DNA of 5,133 bases. Source: an uncultured Plesiomonas sp. (GTDB lineage Bacteria; Pseudomonadota; Gammaproteobacteria; Enterobacterales; CAMTGL01). Under the pieces are notes generated by a model that was not told the origin of the DNA, searched no databases, and saw only the letters and a program-made list of their open reading frames with translations. The first letter of the stretch is position 1. Each line of letters opens with the position of its first letter. The stretch spans positions 1-5,133 of the forward strand of contig CAMTGL010000149.1 of assembly GCA_947071955.1 (NCBI GenBank), in the 5' to 3' direction. Below are positions 1-5,133 of the stretch, piece after piece. Made by a program: the position numbers and the translations under genes.

Positions 1-368
1 ACAGGTATCTGAAGCGCTCGTAAGAGGGTGAGCATCAGACCATGCTGCTCGGCTGGACCGGTGATAATGGCGATCCGGATAACTTCCTTGCGGTATTGCT
101 CAGTTGTGCTGCTGCAAAAGATGGTTCGAACTATGCGCGTTTTTGTTATGCGCCGTTTGAGTCATTAGTCTTAAAAGCCCGCGAAACGTCAGATAAAGCG
201 GCCCGTACGCAACTGTACGAGCAAGCTCAGGTGGTGTTTAAAGAGCAAGCGCCGTGGATAACCATTGCGCACTCGGTCGTGTATGAGCCGGTGCGTAAAG
301 AGGTGCAGGGTTACAAAGTTGACCCGCTCGGCAAGCATCACTTCTACGGTGTGAGCCTACAGAAGTAA
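1..368 (+). pseudogene. dppA: C-terminal part of dipeptide-binding protein DppA, interrupted by an in-frame stop (5' end outside window)
   Basis: DppA is the periplasmic solute-binding protein (SBP family 5) that delivers di- and short peptides to DppBCDF. Reading the frame that ends at TAA 366-368 gives YLKRS, a TAA stop at 21-23, then EGEHQT and GWTGDNGDPDNF. Further on come QAQVVFKEQAPW and VRKEVQGYKVDPLGKHHF. All of these match the C-terminal quarter of E. coli DppA as I recall it, and homology continues in the same frame on both sides of the stop, so this is a nonsense codon and not a frameshift or natural gene end. E. coli has Lys at that position, so AAA to TAA is the simplest change. 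About 113 residues would be lost, including the Asp of GWTGD (codon 63-65), which corresponds to the peptide-amine-binding Asp of E. coli DppA. ATG 42 is an internal Met-like position, not a likely native start. Identity as dppA is near certain. Whether the stop is real or a sequencing error is not known. Confidence 0.85.
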
Positions 369-378
369 CCTGTTAATA

Positions 379-410
379 ACGGCAGTGCCACATGCGGTAC
401 TGCCGTTTTA
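379..410 (+). terminator. Hairpin plus short T-tract between dppA and dppB (attenuator-like)
   Basis: ACGGCAGT (379-386) is perfectly complementary to ACTGCCGT (399-406). The stem can extend inward by GCC with GGT (one G-T pair), closing on the six-base loop ACATGC, and TTTT follows at 406-409. The hairpin starts 10 bases after the dppA stop and ends before the dppB ribosome site. Binding-protein genes of ABC operons often have such an element, which gives partial termination or protects the upstream mRNA end so that the binding protein outnumbers the membrane subunits. That role is inferred. The T-tract is short, so read-through into dppB is expected. Confidence 0.6.
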
Positions 411-426
411 TCTGAGAGTTAACCCT

Positions 427-1437
427 ATGGTGCAATTTATTTTCAGGCGCATCGGCTTGGTGATCCCGACGTTTATCGGGATCACGTTGCTGACGTTTGC
501 CTTGATTCGTCTGATCCCCGGTGATCCGATTGAGGTGATGGTAGGCGAGCGGGGGATCTCTGCTGAGCGCCATGCTCAATTACAAGCGGAGTTGGGGCTG
601 GATAAGCCGCTGTACAGCCAATATTTCGATTATGTCGGTAATATTTTACAGGGGGATTTGGGGCAGTCTTTGCGCACCAAAGCCCCGGTGCTGGATGAGT
701 TTTTAACGCTGTTTCCGGCTACCGTTGAGCTGGCTCTGTGTGCGGTGTTGTTTGCCGTGATGATCGGCTTGCCGGTGGGCATTTTGGCGGCAGTAAAACG
801 CGGTTCGGTGTTTGATCACTCGGTGATGGCGGTATCCCTCACCGGTTATTCGATGCCGATTTTCTGGTGGGCGCTGCTGTTGATGCTGGTGTTTTCGGTC
901 AATCTGGATCTAACGCCAGTGGCGGGGCGTTTAGGGGCTGAGTACTGGGTAGATGCAGTGACCGGTTTTATGCTGATTGATACGTGGCTGTCAGAGGAAC
1001 CGGGTGCATTTCACGATGCGGTGATGCACCTGATTTTACCTGCCATTGTGCTCGGCACGATCCCGCTGGCGGTGATTGCCCGCATGACTCGCTCTGCCAT
1101 GCTGGAGGTGTTGGGTGAGGACTATATCCGCACTGCGCGTGCTAAAGGGCTTGCTCCGCTGCGGGTGATTGTGGTGCATGCGCTGCGTAATGCGCTGATC
1201 CCAGTGATTACCGTGATTGGCTTGCAGGTGGGTATTTTGCTTTCCGGTGCAATTTTGACCGAAACCATTTTTGCGTGGCCTGGGATCGGTAAGTGGTTGA
1301 TCGAGGCGATTCACCGCCGTGATTATCCGGTGGTGCAGGGCGGCGTGCTGCTGGTGGCCTGCATCATTATTACCGTCAATTTACTGGTTGATTTGACCTA
1401 TGGGATTGTGAACCCGCGTATTCGCCATAGCCGTTAA
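427..1437 (+). CDS. dppB: Dipeptide ABC transporter permease DppB
   Basis: This is an inner-membrane subunit that forms the peptide channel together with DppC. The 336-residue product is close to the 339 residues of E. coli DppB and matches along its whole length, for example IRLIPGDP (27-34), ERGISAERHAQL (41-52), the second-half stretch LPAIVLGTIPLAVI (204-217) and VNPRIRH at the end. Hydrophobic segments lie near residues 9-29, 95-122, 134-156, 201-219, 257-277 and 303-325, as expected for six helices. The EAA coupling loop, EDYIRTARAKGL (231-242), contacts the ATPases. ATG 427 was chosen because it gives the family N-terminus MVQFIFRR and has GAGAG at 414-418 upstream. A GTG at 385 would add 14 residues encoded by the attenuator hairpin and is unlikely. 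The gene follows dppA by 58 bases. Confidence 0.96.
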   Translation: MVQFIFRRIGLVIPTFIGITLLTFALIRLIPGDPIEVMVGERGISAERHAQLQAELGLDKPLYSQYFDYVGNILQGDLGQSLRTKAPVLDEFLTLFPATVELALCAVLFAVMIGLPVGILAAVKRGSVFDHSVMAVSLTGYSMPIFWWALLLMLVFSVNLDLTPVAGRLGAEYWVDAVTGFMLIDTWLSEEPGAFHDAVMHLILPAIVLGTIPLAVIARMTRSAMLEVLGEDYIRTARAKGLAPLRVIVVHALRNALIPVITVIGLQVGILLSGAILTETIFAWPGIGKWLIEAIHRRDYPVVQGGVLLVACIIITVNLLVDLTYGIVNPRIRHSR

Positions 1438-1476
1438 AGGTGGATACGGTGTTTGAGGCCAGATAGGAATAACCTC

Positions 1477-1512
1477 ATGTTTTCTAAAAAATTAATAAGG
1501 AGACCGATATGA
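1477..1512 (+). CDS. Possible 11-codon leader ORF overlapping the dppC start (speculative)
   Basis: ATG 1477 opens MFSKKLIRRPI and stops at TGA 1510-1512, which overlaps the dppC ATG (1509-1511) as ATGA. AGGA at 1465-1468 stands 8 bases before the ATG, a good ribosome-site distance. The tandem rare Arg codons AGG-AGA at 1498-1503 coincide with the Shine-Dalgarno of dppC. Translation could therefore couple dppC to upstream ribosomes. A 5-base inverted repeat, TGAGG (1454-1458) with CCTCA (1473-1477), encloses the mini-ORF ribosome site. I recognise no such peptide, and an ORF this short can arise by chance. Confidence 0.2.
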   Translation: MFSKKLIRRPI

Positions 1513-2405
1513 CAGATTCGGTCACAGTGACCCGTGCTCCGCAGCCGATGACTCCGCTGCGGGAGTTTTGGCACTATTTTAGCCGCAATACTGGCGCACT
1601 GGTCGGGCTGGCCTACATTGCGCTGGTGCTGGTATTGGCGCTGTTTGCCCACTGGTTAGCGCCGTATAACCCTGCCGAGCAGTTTCGTGATGCGTTATTA
1701 GTACCTCCGGCATGGATAGAGGGTGGCAGCATGGCGCACATTCTGGGCACTGACGATGTCGGCCGCGATATTTTATCCCGCTTGATCTACGGTGCGCAGT
1801 TGTCGCTACTGATTGGTTGCATGGTGGTGAGTGTGTCTCTGGTGCTCGGCATCAGCCTTGGTCTGCTGGCCGGTTACTACGGCGGTTGGGTCGACAGTCT
1901 GATGATGCGTCTGGTCGATATCATGCTGGCTCTGCCAAGCCTGCTGCTGGCGATTGCGATAGTGGCAATTTTGGGGCCCTCGATAGTCAATGCTTCGCTG
2001 GCTATCTCGTTTGTGGCTTTGCCGCACTACATCCGGCTGACGCGCGCATCGGTTTTAAGTGAGGTAAATCGTGATTATGTGACCGCCTCGCGCGTGGCAG
2101 GTGCCAGTAACTTCCGGTTGATGTTTAGCTGCATTTTGCCGAACTGTTTAGCTCCGCTGATCGTGCAGGCTACGCTGGGGTTTTCAAATGCGATCCTCGA
2201 TATGGCGGCACTTGGTTTTCTCGGGTTGGGGGCGCAGCCGCCAACGCCGGAGTGGGGCTCAATGCTGGCCGATGCACTGCAATTTGTGCAGCGCGCATGG
2301 TGGGTGGTTACGCTGCCAGGGCTGGCAATTTTGCTGACCGTGCTGGCCTTTAACCTGATGGGCGATGGTCTGCGCGATGCGCTTGATCCCAAGCTAAAGC
2401 AGTAA
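1509..2405 (+). CDS. dppC: Dipeptide ABC transporter permease DppC
   Basis: This is the second inner-membrane channel subunit and the partner of DppB. The product is 298 residues against 300 in E. coli DppC. An OppC-type N-terminal region lies near residues 14-65 (MTPLREFWHYF, then LAPYNPAEQFRDALL), with the first helix at about 29-50. Next is the conserved GTDDVGRDILSRLIYGA (80-96), then further hydrophobic segments near 98-122, 138-158, 160-176, 213-230 and 267-285. The EAA loop is RDYVTASRVAGA (188-199), and the C-terminal FNLMGDGLRDALDPKLKQ (281-298) is nearly identical to E. coli. ATG 1509 is set by AAGGAG at 1497-1502, six bases upstream. The gap from dppB is 71 bases, clearly longer than I remember for enteric operons, and may hold a mini-ORF. 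dppD follows after 11 bases. Confidence 0.96.
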   Translation: MTDSVTVTRAPQPMTPLREFWHYFSRNTGALVGLAYIALVLVLALFAHWLAPYNPAEQFRDALLVPPAWIEGGSMAHILGTDDVGRDILSRLIYGAQLSLLIGCMVVSVSLVLGISLGLLAGYYGGWVDSLMMRLVDIMLALPSLLLAIAIVAILGPSIVNASLAISFVALPHYIRLTRASVLSEVNRDYVTASRVAGASNFRLMFSCILPNCLAPLIVQATLGFSNAILDMAALGFLGLGAQPPTPEWGSMLADALQFVQRAWWVVTLPGLAILLTVLAFNLMGDGLRDALDPKLKQ

Positions 2406-2416
2406 GGAGCAACAGG

Positions 2417-3541
2417 ATGAGCGAACAACATCAGGCTGCCGCGATGCAGCCTATACTGCTGAATGTCGATCAGCTGTCGGTACATTTTGGTGATCCGCAG
2501 GCCCCGTTTCGGGCGGTAGACGGTATCAGTTATCAGGTGCGAGAAGGCGAGGTGGTGGGCATTGTCGGTGAGTCCGGTTCGGGCAAATCGGTCAGCTCGC
2601 TGGCGATTATGGGGCTGATTGATTATCCCGGCCGCGTACAGGCCGGTGGGCTGGCCTTCAGTGGCCATGATTTGCTGGCGATGCCAGCAAAGCGAAAACG
2701 CCAACTGACCGGCGCTGAAATGGCGATGATTTTCCAAGATCCGATGACCAGTTTAAATCCCTGTTTTAGTGTCGGATACCAGATCATGGAGGCACTGAAG
2801 GTCCATCAGGGCGGCAATAAGCAGACTCGTCGTCTACGCGCGCTGGATTTGCTGCGGCAGGTCGGGATCCCCGATCCGGAGTCGCGGCTAGATGTTTACC
2901 CGCATCAGCTTTCGGGTGGCATGAGTCAGCGAGTGATGATTGCGATGGCGATTGCCTGTAAGCCTAAATTGCTGATTGCCGATGAACCGACTACCGCGCT
3001 GGATGTGACGATTCAGGCACAGATTATTGATCTGTTACTGGAGTTGCAGCGTAAAGAGAATATGGCGTTGGTGCTGATCACCCACGATTTGGCACTGGTA
3101 GCAGAAGCGGCGCAGCGGGTGATTGTGATGTACGCCGGTCAAGTGGTTGAAAGCGGGCCGGCGAAGGAGATTTTCCGTACACCACAGCACCCGTATACCG
3201 AGGCGCTGCTGCGTTCACTGCCGGAGTTTGTGGCTGGAAAATCGCGGCTAGATTCGCTGGCTGGAGTGGTACCGGGAAAATATGATCGCCCGCAGGGCTG
3301 CCTGCTGAATCCGCGCTGTCGGTATGTACAGGCCCGCTGTTACAGCGAAGAGCCGGTGTTGTGTGGGGATTCTGCGCGTCAGGTAAAGTGTCATTTTCCG
3401 TTATCGGCGTTGTCTGCTGAGGCCTCTGCTGCACAATCTGCTGCATCAGGCGCTGTTGCGTCGGTCTCTGTTTCCGGCGAACCGCCCGTGTCATCGTCGG
3501 TGACATCCCCTCTGTCAGCATCAAATGAGGCAGTATCATGA
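2417..3541 (+). CDS. dppD: Dipeptide ABC transporter ATP-binding protein DppD, with a Ser/Ala-rich C-terminal tail
   Basis: This cytoplasmic ATPase pairs with DppF to power peptide import. Residues 51-58 are the Walker A GESGSGKS, Q107 is the Q-loop, 165-171 the signature LSGGMSQ, 184-190 the Walker B KLLIADE, and H223 the switch His. Residues after about 255 form the oligopeptide-transporter C-terminal domain (HPYTEALL, VVPGKYDRP). Cys 295, 301, 308 and 325 match the positions that bind a [4Fe-4S] cluster in studied Dpp ATPases, and C316 is extra. At 374 residues it is about 47 longer than E. coli DppD (327): roughly 8 residues at the N-terminus and about 45 in a Ser/Ala/Val-rich tail (329-374). 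ATG 2417 fits TAAGGAG (2403-2409), which overlaps the dppC stop. ATG 2444 is a weaker alternative start. The 3' end overlaps dppF by four bases. Confidence 0.95.
   Translation: MSEQHQAAAMQPILLNVDQLSVHFGDPQAPFRAVDGISYQVREGEVVGIVGESGSGKSVSSLAIMGLIDYPGRVQAGGLAFSGHDLLAMPAKRKRQLTGAEMAMIFQDPMTSLNPCFSVGYQIMEALKVHQGGNKQTRRLRALDLLRQVGIPDPESRLDVYPHQLSGGMSQRVMIAMAIACKPKLLIADEPTTALDVTIQAQIIDLLLELQRKENMALVLITHDLALVAEAAQRVIVMYAGQVVESGPAKEIFRTPQHPYTEALLRSLPEFVAGKSRLDSLAGVVPGKYDRPQGCLLNPRCRYVQARCYSEEPVLCGDSARQVKCHFPLSALSAEASAAQSAASGAVASVSVSGEPPVSSSVTSPLSASNEAVS
3413..3448 (+). repeat. Three 12-base tandem units inside the dppD 3' end
   Basis: TCTGCTG recurs at exactly 12-base spacing, at 3413, 3425 and 3437. 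The units read TCTGCTGAGGCC, TCTGCTGCACAA and TCTGCTGCATCA. They are in frame and encode SAEA, SAAQ and SAAS (residues 333-344), the start of the low-complexity DppD tail. Because the period is a multiple of three, gain or loss of a unit would change tail length without breaking the frame. Confidence 0.6.
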
Positions 3542-4542
3542 GTAGTATGTTATCCGCACCGCTGCTAAAGGCAGTGGATTTAAAAAAATACTATCCGGTG
3601 AAAAAGGGCTGGCTGGCTCCTGAGCGGCAGGTTCGTGCGCTCGATGGGGTCAGTTTTGAGTTGCAGCGGGGGAAAACGTTGGCGGTGGTGGGTGAATCGG
3701 GATGTGGTAAATCTACCCTTGGCCGCCTGCTGACCCTGATTGAAACACCCAGCCACGGTGAGCTGTATTACCGTGGGCAGGATCTGTTGTGTCGAGATCC
3801 GCAAGCGGATCAGCTACGGCGGCAGAAGATCCAGATCGTGTTTCAAAACCCGTATGCCTCGCTCAATCCACGAAAAAAAATCGGAGCGATCCTCGAAGAG
3901 CCGCTGGCGATTAATACCGCAATGACGGCGGCCGAGCGCCGCGCCTGTGCGCTGGAGATGATGGCCAAAGTAGGCCTGAAAGCTGAGTTTTATGACCGCT
4001 ATCCGCACATGTTTTCCGGCGGCCAGCGTCAGCGGATTGCGATTGCGCGCGGGCTGATGCTAAAACCGGATATCGTGATTGCTGATGAGCCGGTGTCGGC
4101 GCTCGATGTGTCGGTGCGTGCGCAGGTGCTGAATTTGATGATGGATTTACAAGCTGAGATGGGGCTGTCGTATGTATTTATCTCGCACGATCTTTCGGTG
4201 GTTGAACATATCGCCGATGAGGTGATGGTGATGTATTTGGGCCGCTGTGTTGAGAAAGCTGATTGCCAGACGTTGTTTCGTAACCCACGCCACCCTTACA
4301 CGCAGGCTCTGCTGTCGGCCACACCGCGCTTAAATCCGGCGTTGCGGCGTGAGCGAATTGCGTTACGCGGCGAATTGCCAAGCCCGCTTAGCCCGCCACC
4401 GGGGTGTGCGTTTAGTACCCGCTGCCAGTATGCGCGTGATATTTGCCGTCAGGCTGCGCCACCATTGCGTGACTATGCTGATGCACAAATAGCCTGTTTT
4501 GCCCTCGAACCGGAGCGGCAGGCGCTGTTTACCTCAGCCTGA
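3538..4542 (+). CDS. dppF: Dipeptide ABC transporter ATP-binding protein DppF
   Basis: This is the second cytoplasmic ATPase, the partner of DppD. The product is 334 residues, the same length I recall for E. coli DppF, and is similar throughout (LKKYYPVKKG near 15-24, LDVSVRAQVLNLMMDLQ at 189-205, RHPYTQALLSATPRLNP at 251-267). Walker A is GESGCGKST (52-60), Q103 is the Q-loop, FSGGQRQR (159-166) the signature, IVIADE (179-184) the Walker B, and H217 the switch His. The C-terminal domain has Cys 290, 296, 303 and 320 in the four-Cys pattern that binds [4Fe-4S] in studied homologues. ATG 3538 overlaps the dppD stop as ATGA, which suggests translational coupling, and its ribosome site GAGG (3527-3530) lies inside the dppD tail codons. 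The gene looks intact and is the last of the operon. Confidence 0.96.
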   Translation: MSSMLSAPLLKAVDLKKYYPVKKGWLAPERQVRALDGVSFELQRGKTLAVVGESGCGKSTLGRLLTLIETPSHGELYYRGQDLLCRDPQADQLRRQKIQIVFQNPYASLNPRKKIGAILEEPLAINTAMTAAERRACALEMMAKVGLKAEFYDRYPHMFSGGQRQRIAIARGLMLKPDIVIADEPVSALDVSVRAQVLNLMMDLQAEMGLSYVFISHDLSVVEHIADEVMVMYLGRCVEKADCQTLFRNPRHPYTQALLSATPRLNPALRRERIALRGELPSPLSPPPGCAFSTRCQYARDICRQAAPPLRDYADAQIACFALEPERQALFTSA

Positions 4543-4556
4543 TTGCAGGCGGTTTT
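4537..4556 (+). terminator. Weak candidate intrinsic terminator at the end of the dpp operon
   Basis: GCCTG (4537-4541) pairs perfectly with CAGGC (4546-4550) around the four-base loop ATTG, followed by GG and then TTTT (4553-4556). The stem includes the dppF stop codon (TGA 4540-4542). It is only five base pairs, and the T-tract is short and offset by two bases, so termination here may be partial or depend on the next hairpin or on Rho. Confidence 0.4.
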
Positions 4557-4574
4557 CCCGTGTGCTGTTTTGGG

Positions 4575-4604
4575 TGATGGCGGCTTTTCGGTAAGCCAGC
4601 ATCA
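4575..4604 (+). repeat. Imperfect inverted repeat just downstream of the dpp operon
   Basis: TGATG (4575-4579) pairs with CATCA (4600-4604), and GGCTT (4582-4586) pairs with AAGCC (4593-4597). The two helices are separated by a 2x2 internal loop and capped by TTCGGT. No T-tract follows, so this is not a standard terminator. As a transcript end it could protect the dppF mRNA. I cannot tell from one copy whether it belongs to a dispersed family. Confidence 0.35.
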
Positions 4605-4638
4605 GGGGGATATTGTTAACAGGAGGCCGGTACTGGGG

Positions 4639-4653
4639 CATTGCATGGCAATG
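4639..4653. repeat. Perfect 6-base inverted repeat with a 3-base centre
   Basis: CATTGC (4639-4644) and GCAATG (4648-4653) are exact reverse complements around ATG. The symmetry could be a protein-binding site or a small hairpin. No regulator is recognised, and its position far from either gene start gives no further clue. Confidence 0.3.
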
Positions 4654-4742
4654 TGTTCGGTATCGGTTTTTTATCTTTCATCCCTAAACTGCTCTGATGC
4701 TGTGGGTTTTTTAACCACGGTGATTATTATTGTCACGATTTC

Positions 4743-4778
4743 ATGCTACTTATTGGCAGTTTATGCTGATAAGTGCAT
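4743..4778 (+). repeat. Long imperfect inverted repeat in the spacer
   Basis: ATGC (4743-4746) pairs with GCAT (4775-4778), ACTTAT (4748-4753) with ATAAGT (4769-4774), and CAG (4757-4759) with CTG (4766-4768). This leaves one- and three-base bulges on the 5' side and the loop TTTATG, giving 13 pairs in total. No T-tract follows, so a terminator role is unlikely. It may be an RNA fold or chance. Confidence 0.3.
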
Positions 4779-4888
4779 TGCGTTCAGACTAAGCGACTCG
4801 CTTCAGCTCTCAGAAACTCAATCCCATTAGGTTATTGCGCTGTAAACACATTCCCTCACTGTAAGTAAGTCGTTATCGTGGCGTTAAA

Positions 4889-4902
4889 TTGATGAAGATC
4901 AA
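4889..4902. promoter_or_regulatory. FNR-type binding site (TTGATGAAGATCAA)
   Basis: TTGAT-N4-ATCAA is an exact match to the consensus of FNR, the oxygen-sensing CRP-family regulator of gammaproteobacteria. Its centre, 4895.5, is about 73 bases before the ATG of the downstream transporter gene. If FNR activates from the usual -41.5 position, transcription would start near 4937, but no good -10 hexamer is seen there. TAAATT at 4885-4890 overlaps the box, so repression is also possible. The site is seen directly; regulation by FNR is inferred. Confidence 0.6.
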
Positions 4903-4968
4903 TCCGTGTTGTGACTGAATGTTTGGTGTGACAAAGGGTGTTATTGATCCCTGATAAGGACTGTTGAT

Positions 4969-5133
4969 ATGAGTGATGCTTCGTTACCGCAAATGCCCCA
5001 ATCGGCACTGCTTGGCCGTAATCCGCTGATTTTAATCGCCGATATTGCCCTGTTTGTTTTACTGCTGAATGTTTTACCGTTTGAGCCGGCAGCGAATAAA
5101 GGTTTGGCGCTGATGGTATTTATCGGTGTGTTG
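4969..5133 (+). CDS. N-terminal part of a putative DASS/SLC13-family anion (dicarboxylate-type) transporter; 3' end outside window
   Basis: Only 55 residues are visible. ATG 4969 has AAGGA at 4956-4960, eight bases upstream. The protein opens with a polar stretch of about 17 residues, then a hydrophobic segment PLILIADIALFVLLLNVLPF (19-38), a short loop EPAANKG and the start of a second helix LALMVFIGVL (46-55). The combination ADIALF, then LPF, then KGLALMVFIGVL resembles the start of DASS/SLC13 (INDY-like) sodium-coupled dicarboxylate or citrate carriers as I remember them; no catalytic or sodium-site motif (such as the SNT motifs) is reached. The substrate cannot be stated. The long spacer and its own FNR-type box suggest a transcription unit separate from dpp, perhaps used in low oxygen. 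Other multi-helix permeases remain possible. Confidence 0.6.
   Translation, partial: MSDASLPQMPQSALLGRNPLILIADIALFVLLLNVLPFEPAANKGLALMVFIGVL

Larger units (their letters stand above)
4543..4968. other. 426-base spacer between dppF and the next transporter gene; no convincing gene
   Basis: I find no tRNA, rRNA or recognisable protein here. The + strand has an open frame from TTG 4543, or ATG 4645, to the stop at 4828-4830. Its internal stretch GFLTTVIIIVTISCYLLAVY could span a membrane. However, the only strong purine run (AGGAGG 4621-4626) is 18 bases from that ATG, too far for a normal ribosome site, and the composition is mixed, so I do not call it a gene. The spacer contains three inverted repeats (4575-4604, 4639-4653, 4743-4778), a short hairpin AAGCG/CGCTT at 4791-4803, and an FNR-type box at 4889-4902. 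The part after about 4830 is probably the control region of the downstream gene. Confidence 0.6.

Noticed and set aside
42..368. A free-standing 108-residue gene starting at ATG 42
   Set aside because: The protein is the C-terminal end of DppA, and homology extends upstream of ATG 42 in the same frame through the TAA codon. A true start here is not supported; AGAGG at 23-27 is 14 bases away, too far to be convincing.
385..426. GTG 385 as the start of dppB
   Set aside because: It would add 14 residues absent from E. coli DppB and encoded largely by the attenuator hairpin. ATG 427 gives the family N-terminus and has a purine-rich ribosome site.
3579..3880. Slippery heptamers T TTA AAA (3579-3585) and A AAA AAA (3873-3879) in dppF as programmed -1 frameshift sites
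   Set aside because: DppF is full-length and homologous in the zero frame past both sites. The runs simply encode conserved Lys-Lys pairs, and no stimulatory structure was evident.
1036..4381. Opposite-strand and out-of-frame open frames across dppB, dppC, dppD and dppF, the longest at 2075-2737 on the minus strand
   Set aside because: They lie entirely over strongly conserved coding sequence, show no recognisable domains and have compositions typical of antisense shadows (rich in His, Gln and Arg).
4699..4722. GTGG-G-TT...AACCAC hairpin around the T-run as a terminator
   Set aside because: The T-run lies in the loop, not after the stem, and the stem has a bulge, so it lacks terminator layout on the + strand.
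4543..4830. A 95-residue gene from TTG 4543
   Set aside because: The start lies inside the dppF terminator-like stem with no ribosome site, and the protein resembles nothing I know. Only the hydrophobic stretch keeps a small interest, recorded as a weak finding.
4910..4942. CRP sites at the two TGTGA motifs
   Set aside because: The right half-sites expected as TCACA read GTTTG and GTGTT, so neither is a plausible full CRP palindrome.

Overview
This window carries the 3' part of a dipeptide ABC transporter operon, dppA-dppB-dppC-dppD-dppF, all on the + strand. After it come about 430 bases without a convincing gene, then the first 55 codons of a same-strand membrane transporter that looks like the DASS/SLC13 anion:sodium symporter family. 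The Dpp proteins align almost end to end, from memory, with the E. coli proteins. Gene order, moderate base composition and strong AAGGAG-type ribosome sites all fit a gammaproteobacterium near the Enterobacterales/Aeromonadales. Plesiomonas is one guess, but the species cannot be fixed from this sequence.

Region by region: 1-368 is the C-terminal end of dppA, the periplasmic peptide-binding protein, and it contains an in-frame TAA at 21-23. Bases 379-410 hold an attenuator-like hairpin before dppB. dppB (427-1437) and dppC (1509-2405) encode the two permease subunits. They are separated by a 71-base spacer that can encode an 11-codon mini-ORF ending on the dppC start. dppD (2417-3541) and dppF (3538-4542) encode the two ATPases and overlap by ATGA. 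dppD has an unusual Ser/Ala-rich tail built partly from a 12-base tandem repeat. Bases 4537-4556 may form a weak terminator. The following spacer holds several inverted repeats and a perfect FNR-type box, TTGATGAAGATCAA, 66 bases before the start of the last gene.

In the complete system, DppA captures di- and short peptides in the periplasm. The DppB/DppC heterodimer forms the inner-membrane channel, and the DppD/DppF heterodimer hydrolyses ATP to drive import. The last gene appears to be a separate transcription unit, possibly oxygen-controlled.

I see no previously undescribed system here. The observations most worth checking are the dppA nonsense codon, the dppD tail, the dppB-dppC mini-ORF and the FNR box.
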